This document shows positions 59,111-64,000 of a stretch of DNA of 64,000 nt, in pieces. The notes below the pieces were generated by a model. It was given only the letters and a program-made list of their open reading frames with translations, made no database searches and was not told the origin of the DNA. The stretch is from Lutraria lutraria (taxonomy: Eukaryota; Mollusca; Bivalvia; Venerida; Mactridae): NCBI GenBank assembly GCA_964023205.1, contig OZ026841.1, positions 34,672,399 to 34,736,398 on the forward strand. The letters are read 5' to 3'. Position 1 is the stretch's first letter. Each line of letters opens with the position of its first letter. The translations under genes and the position numbers were made by a program.

Positions 59111-59575
59111 ATGGAAGACATGGATATTGAACACCTGGAAAAAGGACAAGATTACGAAATGAAGTTATTGGCGTATCCTTGTTGTACAAGTTCAAGGACG
59201 GACTTTTTACAAGAGTGTTTGAATCATCACGTCACAGAAGCACTCCAATCTTTAATTTATAATCAAGTGCATAAAGACTGTTATGGTTGTCGAGTGAATC
59301 ATCCTAGTCAAGTACAACATGTACTCTGCTTATACACGAATACGGAAGAGTGGACAGAACTTTACATTCAAAAAGCGATTCAACGTTTGGACGTGTTCAA
59401 GGTCATGGAAAAGTGGTATCCTGAATTAGTGACCTTGACCGATAGTGAAAAAGGAGACGCGTGTCGATTATGGATTCAATTTAAAGAAGAACTCACTCAG
59501 AATCAGTTCATAGATCAATGGATCAGTGTTTGGGCTGAACGTGTCAACAGAAATTGGCATTATGGAGACGAATGA
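59111..59575 (+). CDS. Unknown protein with CxGCxxxHPSQxxH motif
   Basis: 154 residues, ATG at 59111 (a second ATG at 59120). The motif DCYGCRVNHPSQVQHVLCL near residues 57-75 recurs in my recollection in Polinton-like elements and may bind zinc; the rest is helical and Trp-rich (WISVWAERVNRNW). Function unknown. Overlaps the protease start by 14 nt. Two YCAAGGTCA sites (59397-59405 and 59430-59438) lie within it. Confidence 0.75.
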   Translation: MEDMDIEHLEKGQDYEMKLLAYPCCTSSRTDFLQECLNHHVTEALQSLIYNQVHKDCYGCRVNHPSQVQHVLCLYTNTEEWTELYIQKAIQRLDVFKVMEKWYPELVTLTDSEKGDACRLWIQFKEELTQNQFIDQWISVWAERVNRNWHYGDE

Positions 59576-60152
59576 ACTACAATACCTATTAGATCATTCA
59601 CCGTTATTAAAACCACTACATGCTCGTGTTTGTGCTAAAGATCAATTACCTTCAGAGAAACCGCATGACGTGAAAGCCTATATTGTGAATACCCATAACG
59701 GGAATCAACCTGGAGAACACTGGGTGGCTCTTTATTTAAAAGACAATAAAGCAGTGTATTTTGATTCCTACGGATTACCTCCTTTCGAAGAGATTCTAAC
59801 CTTTGTGAAAAAACATGCCAACAAAACTTATCTGTGGAATGCCATGAGAATACAAGGCGATATGTTACCGGTGTGTGGTGTGTATTGTCTATTCGCTTTG
59901 GATTTTATCTCACGTGAATGTGACTTGAACCAGATACTGTTAACCCGATTCAAACCGGACATGTATGGAAAAAATGACACTTATGTGACGCATTGGTTTC
60001 AACAATATTATGGTACTTATTACATGCATGCTCAATATGTGAATAAGTGTGGACAAAAGTGTTGTGCTCAACGTAACTCTAGACCAGAAGGTCACAACCG
60101 TTTGTATCATAGTATCACACATAGAAATACAACTCTTTATGGTGATCATTAA
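59562..60152 (+). CDS. PRO: Adenain-type cysteine protease (capsid maturation)
   Basis: 196 residues from the ATG at 59562; the frame upstream opens with GTG. Catalytic set: His53 (GEHWVAL), Asp68 (VYFDSYG), Gln98 (IQGD) and Cys105 (PVCGVYC). The Gln-to-Cys spacing of 7 equals that of adenovirus protease (Q115/C122), and the QG.....CG frame matches. The C terminus is Cys/His-rich (CGQKCCAQ). It would cleave virion precursors. The site is intact. It ends the structural cluster; AATAAA follows 44 nt later. Confidence 0.92.
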   Translation: METNELQYLLDHSPLLKPLHARVCAKDQLPSEKPHDVKAYIVNTHNGNQPGEHWVALYLKDNKAVYFDSYGLPPFEEILTFVKKHANKTYLWNAMRIQGDMLPVCGVYCLFALDFISRECDLNQILLTRFKPDMYGKNDTYVTHWFQQYYGTYYMHAQYVNKCGQKCCAQRNSRPEGHNRLYHSITHRNTTLYGDH

Positions 60153-60195
60153 ACAATGTTACTGTTTCATGTTGTTACTGTTTTCTTGTTACAAA

Positions 60196-60201
60196 AATAA
60201 A
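60196..60201 (+). terminator. Poly(A) signal ending the structural cluster
   Basis: AATAAA 44 nt after the protease stop, followed by a GT-rich stretch (ggtgtctgttgtc, 60221-60233). Confidence 0.75.
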
Positions 60202-60288
60202 AGTTTAGAAAAACTGAAACTAGGTGTCTGTTGTCTTTTTTCTAAGTTCATAAAAATCAAGCACATGTCTGTGCGGTACATTGGCGCG

Positions 60289-60392
60289 TGACGCTATCCA
60301 ACCCTAGGGTGACGTCATCCAAGCAATATGACGTCATCCAACCACGAGAGTGGGCGGCGCTTCAACAGAAAAATACTCCGTCTTACAATGCA
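60289..60392 (+). promoter_or_regulatory. CRE-containing promoter of the rightmost gene
   Basis: TGACGtcATCCAA-type units start at 60289 (TGACGCTATCCAA), 60310 and 60329. The latter two contain perfect TGACGTCA (CRE/ATF) palindromes. GTGGGCGG, a GC-box/EGR-like site, lies at 60350-60357. No strong TATA box. A short out-of-frame ATG at 60388 could act as a small upstream ORF. Confidence 0.65.
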
Positions 60393-60866
60393 ATGCCTCA
60401 TTTCATTCTGAGAACTCAAACACTCAAGATGGAGGCTTTATTCAATGAACTCAAAACAGCAAAACAACTGACTGAAAAACAGAGCAGGGTATGGCGTTCA
60501 ATCAGTCGCTTAGCGGCTAGCATTGTTAGAAAAAGGGAACGTGATCTTCAATTCATTGGTGAGACTTTGAATACCATTGAAACCAATCGATTTCATCATA
60601 GAGAAGAATTATCTCAATTTCGAGATCAAGTCAGAGAAAGGCAGCGAGATGCTCGGGAACGAACGGCGAATAGACAACGGGAACAACAACAAGAAGAAGA
60701 GCATTGGCGTATCATCACTACAGCTCAAGTTGAGTACACGGAACAACCACCAGTACCAGAACAGGAATGGTCCTGTGGGGATCTAACATGTAGGCTCTGC
60801 CATCCCCCACCAGACTGTCAATGCGAACTATGTACCCAACCAGATCAGTCAGCAAACACGGTTTAA
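60393..60866 (+). CDS. Coiled-coil protein with C-terminal Cys cluster
   Basis: 157 residues from the ATG at 60393 (60429 is an alternative). The frame continues upstream to a GTG at 60288, but that is not a likely start and runs through the CRE repeats. The middle is a long charged coiled coil (about residues 12-110, rich in Arg/Glu/Gln). The end carries CxxxxCRLCHPPPDCQCELC, a Cys cluster likely to bind zinc. I do not recognise the family. Coiled coil plus Cys cluster loosely echoes the small gene at 45681. It is the only gene right of the protease and its transcript would end in histone-type stem-loops. Confidence 0.7.
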   Translation: MPHFILRTQTLKMEALFNELKTAKQLTEKQSRVWRSISRLAASIVRKRERDLQFIGETLNTIETNRFHHREELSQFRDQVRERQRDARERTANRQREQQQEEEHWRIITTAQVEYTEQPPVPEQEWSCGDLTCRLCHPPPDCQCELCTQPDQSANTV

Positions 60867-60878
60867 AAAACCACCAAC

Positions 60879-60916
60879 GGTCCTTTTCAGGACCACCAAC
60901 GGCCCTTTTCAGGGCC
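60879..60916 (+). terminator. Tandem histone-type 3' stem-loops, right TIR
   Basis: 12 nt after the stop at 60866 come GGTCCTTTTCAGGACC (60879-60894) and GGCCCTTTTCAGGGCC (60901-60916), flanked by CAAC and ACCA. GAAAGAAAA at 60930-60938 sits 13 nt past the second stem, where the histone downstream element would lie. No AATAAA was seen between the stop codon and this site. Confidence 0.85.
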
Positions 60917-60919
60917 ACC

Positions 60920-61153
60920 ATGTCTTTTCGAAAGAAAATTCTCTCATTGTCTAAGTCTATACACACACATACACAGTACCCAGAAAATTCCTTAAATTCA
61001 ATTCATACTATTTTGGGGTACAACATTGATTTCCAATTTGATCCCAATTTGTGCAAATTTGCGCAAAGTTTGAAAACTTCTGGGTACCAAACCAATGCAA
61101 AGCGTACCCAGACTGCCGCACCATTGGTACCCAGGGTACCGCCATACACTACT
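60920..61153 (+). other. Open frame inside the TIR, reading outward
   Basis: From an ATG in strong context (GCCACCATGT) overlapping the ACCA of the last stem-loop, a frame of 78 codons stays open to the element's end. It occurs in both TIRs (left copy 44044 down to 43811 on the minus strand). It then runs into different host sequence (stops at 61276 right, 43799 left). Composition is unremarkable (MSFRKKILSLSKS start). Could be chance. Confidence 0.25.
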
Positions 61154-61159
61154 TTTAGT
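61154..61159. repeat. Target site duplication, right copy (tttagt)
   Basis: Matches 43805-43810 exactly. Confidence 0.93.
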
Positions 61160-64000
61160 TCATATTGTACACACAGGCTATCGGCGTGTGAAGGCCCCAA
61201 TAGACTCTCTTCTACCCAGGAATTCTTTTTACACATTGAAACACTGCCATATATTACGTTTATAACATGTTTATAACAAGAAAATCTTTTTTTTCACCCT
61301 ATATACAAATGTAGTATATAAATTATAGTAAAGGTATAGAACTCCTGGGCTCAGAAATCACACTGGTCGTGTTCATTAAGGCCCTGTTGTAACAATTCTG
61401 AACCTATTCTTAAAAGCCTGATCTTATTTGACGCAGAAATAATTCCTCTTTAACCACCACCCAATCTCATATCCTTAATATATTGTTCTGAACTGGAGCA
61501 ACAAGCCCTTAAACTTACTAAAGTACGTTTCGTTATCGAAGTGACCTAAGTTTGTTTTCATTAGCTACAGAGTAAATTTCTTTATTCCTTCGTGATTATA
61601 TATCCAATCAGGTGTAAATCGAAAGAAAATCAAATTTGTTATCACTCATCGTCGACGAATAATTCAATGAATGAATACCTAAGGCATTTCGATTTAATAT
61701 TTCACGCTTTCGTCCGATTTTCTCTGCCTCCATTATCGCAATACCGTTTCCGTGCCATTCCGGGAAGGTAAGTCACAACGATTGGTCAATATCGGAAGTG
61801 TGGCAACCTTCACCTTTAGTAGTCATTTTGTAAAAGATAATTTGAATCGTCAAATAATGAATCGTAATGCCTTATGTTGATCCTACGTATGCCAGGGAAG
61901 ACATGATGACTGACCTAAATTTAAGCTCTTGTCAGATAGCACTGAATGTAACGTGGGAATTTGTTTTACTTTCTTCACCAGTTCTTTAGTTTGAATGTTT
62001 TGTAGAAACGTGATATGAATCCGTGACTTTTTTCTCATCTACTGGGAAAATGAACACTGAACATTCTGCAAACACAGCTATCATTTGTGTTCAGGAAATG
62101 ATGTGTTTATATTTCCCCATGGAAGTAAAATAATGTTGCGGCAACATGCGCTGATTAAGTTTAGTTAGTTCTTGTTCGCTTGTGTCACTTTTGTGTGGAA
62201 ATATATCATTAAAAAGTATGTTGTGCACTGGCGCAGGGGAAAACATCTTTAAAATGTATGTTTTACACTGGCGCAGGGGACACTTCGAACTTATAGATGT
62301 ATTTGAAGGTTTCGTACGCAATGGCCATCATCTTTGAATCTTGCCTTTCGGGCAATCTTCATACTTGAACATATAATATTGTAATTGAATGTTCTTCGCT
62401 GATGTTGGAGATATAAGGGACTTCAGTGTGCTTTTTCATTCCATGTAAATAACAATTTAAACATTTAATGTCTAATGTTCAGAAAATCTAGGCCAGCATA
62501 TTCTGCAGTACGTAATAAACATTTTCGGTAGCTTTCATTGTTGACCGCTCACATTATCCATACTATATGTAACAACATTTAAAGCCCCATGAGCTTTTTG
62601 CAATAAAAAATATATGTAAAAAACAAACATTTGCTGACATTATCCCAAGATAATTATTACCGACGAAACAAGCAATATTTCTTCTAAAAACACTCATTTC
62701 GCAGTGTATTTTGCTTTTTTAACTTGAAATATATAGAGCGCGTGACGTAACTTTACTAAGTGTGCATAGCATGACTGCGGGAAAACACAGCTGTTCTATA
62801 AATAGTATTTTTTCCAATGATATTGAAAAAAATATGGGCTGGACACATACGAATAAACGATAAGAATTCCTTTTCTTGGCGAACCATGCCGTTTTTATTC
62901 TTTTAACACGATAACAACTTGAGATAATCCGAATCAAGCAAAAGTACTTGATTCTAACTTTAAACGAATAAAAAGAACAAGTTCCGAGATTTGACCGACG
63001 TGTAGGGGCCTGCTAACCATACCCCTCCACATTGATAAGTTCCATTATCAATACAACAATAATTGTCCTTACAATGCTATAACATACATATAAAATAAAA
63101 CTATTTTAGACAACAAAAATTTCAATTTTGTGAGTTCGATAATTTAGAAATGATAGATTGCTTATAATAATACTCATATAGAATGAAATAAGTAAAATTC
63201 ATTCCGATAATAGCCATCGATACAGATTAAAATTACTTTTCGATATAATTCGAAGTTCGATTTGGAAACAACAGTCAGTACTGCTTAAATTACTATACGA
63301 TATAGCTCGATCACAAAGTTTAGTTCGATTCAAACGATTTTCCTTACTATTAACACTTAAATAGTATTCGATACAACAATCAACACAGCATCATGATTGA
63401 ACATAGATCATAAAACTTAAAATGTATGTAGGGACATACAATAACATTTCAAAAAAGTTTAACATCAACCAAATAACTATAATCTATTAAGTTCTTAACA
63501 ATGTATGCTTGTACAATGTCATCGACAGAAAAATGCAATTTCCAGACAAAGATTTTCACCCACTAGGTTCATATTCGATCAACATTTTACATAAAAATTG
63601 ATGAAAGTTTTAACTATTTCAATGCTTATATATATGTTACTTAACATTACTAATTCGCATTCTATAAAACCCATTATTAAAGTTCTTACAATTTTTTGAA
63701 ACAAGATGATATCAAATGTAAGTCAATACAAAATGTAACAGAACAAATCAACTCAATGATTCTTATCAAGTTATCAAAGATATCAATCAAATTCAAATTG
63801 CAAGTCATAAGGTAGTACACTCAACTATCAACACACCAAGTTCTACAACTCTTGAATGGCACAACTTTTACAATAATCAAATGATAGGAAACAAACACAA
63901 CTTCGGGAGTAATGTGAAACAACACATTCATGATAAAGAATATCTTGAATCGACGGACATATTAATATTTAAACGATAATATTCATTGCATAATATTGTA
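61160..64000. other. Gene-free AT-rich host DNA
   Basis: Only short frames. A unit of about 46 bp with 'cactggcgcagggga' is repeated twice at 62205-62281. From 63110 to 63380 'tcgat/attcga' words are frequent, without a regular period. No gene or mobile element recognised. Confidence 0.5.

Larger units (their letters stand above)
43811..61153. mobile_element. Complete Polinton/Maverick element
   Basis: A 17,343-bp virus-like DNA transposon. Its borders are fixed by identical 281-bp inverted repeats (43811-44091 and 60873-61153), AG...CT termini, and a perfect 6-bp target duplication, tttagt, at 43805-43810 and 61154-61159. Six-bp duplications and AG ends are typical of Polintons. It encodes all hallmark proteins: protein-primed DNA polymerase, integrase, packaging ATPase, adenain-like protease, minor and major capsid proteins. 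About fourteen further genes are present. All reading frames are open. Family knowledge: Polintons replicate with their own polymerase and are thought to form virions in some cases. Identical repeats imply recent insertion; activity is inference. Confidence 0.97.
60873..61153 (-). repeat. Polinton terminal inverted repeat, right
   Basis: 281 bp, the exact reverse complement of 43811-44091 in all stretches compared. Contains both histone-like stem-loops, here in plus orientation after the rightmost gene, and ends ...ATACACTACT. Confidence 0.95.

Noticed and set aside
60288..60392. N-terminal extension of the rightmost gene
   Set aside because: It starts with GTG and runs through the CRE repeat block, which looks like promoter sequence.

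Overview
The window looks like AT-rich, gene-poor nuclear DNA of an invertebrate. A lophotrochozoan, probably a bivalve mollusc, is suggested by several copies of one tRNA-headed SINE family whose body and 'ggcgttaaa' tail resemble bivalve SINEs. The species call is inference. I see no host protein-coding gene I can defend. The flanks (about 1-43,800 and 61,160-64,000) hold SINE copies, a broken non-LTR reverse transcriptase, a PIF/Harbinger transposase remnant, several inverted-repeat (MITE or foldback) elements and short tandem repeats.

The centrepiece is a complete Polinton/Maverick, a virus-like self-synthesising DNA transposon, at 43811-61153 (17,343 bp). It has 281-bp terminal inverted repeats that are identical in every stretch I compared, AG...CT termini, and a perfect 6-bp target duplication (tttagt) on both sides. 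Every hallmark gene is open: protein-primed family B DNA polymerase, FtsK/HerA-type packaging ATPase, chromodomain integrase, penton-like minor capsid protein, double-jelly-roll major capsid protein and adenain-type protease. Identical repeats and intact genes point to a recent, possibly competent copy.

Layout: four small genes occupy the left end, in mixed orientation. They are a Tyr/Gln-repeat and Lys-rich protein (-), a coiled-coil acidic protein (-), a predicted myristoylated protein with two LYPDL motifs (+) and a double zinc-knuckle protein (-). From 47095 everything runs rightward. The polymerase is followed by three accessory genes ending at a poly(A) signal (52186). The ATPase is followed by core, integrase, membrane, capsid and protease genes, packed with 4-nt ATGA overlaps, ending at a second poly(A) signal (60196). 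A coiled-coil Cys-rich gene closes the right end.

The most unusual signal is at the 3' ends. Four transcription units (three left-end genes and the last right-end gene) stop just before near-consensus replication-dependent histone 3' stem-loops (GGCCCTTTTCAGGGCC and GGTCCTTTTCAGGACC, flanked by CAAC and ACCA). Three of the four sites also have a purine-rich GAAAGAA-type histone downstream element 11-15 nt further on. Two of these genes diverge from a promoter with four CCAAT boxes at exact 24-bp spacing, an architecture like an H2A/H2B gene pair. The other genes use AATAAA signals. This suggests the element imitates histone gene expression to tie some of its genes to host S phase. That is inference, but it is directly testable.
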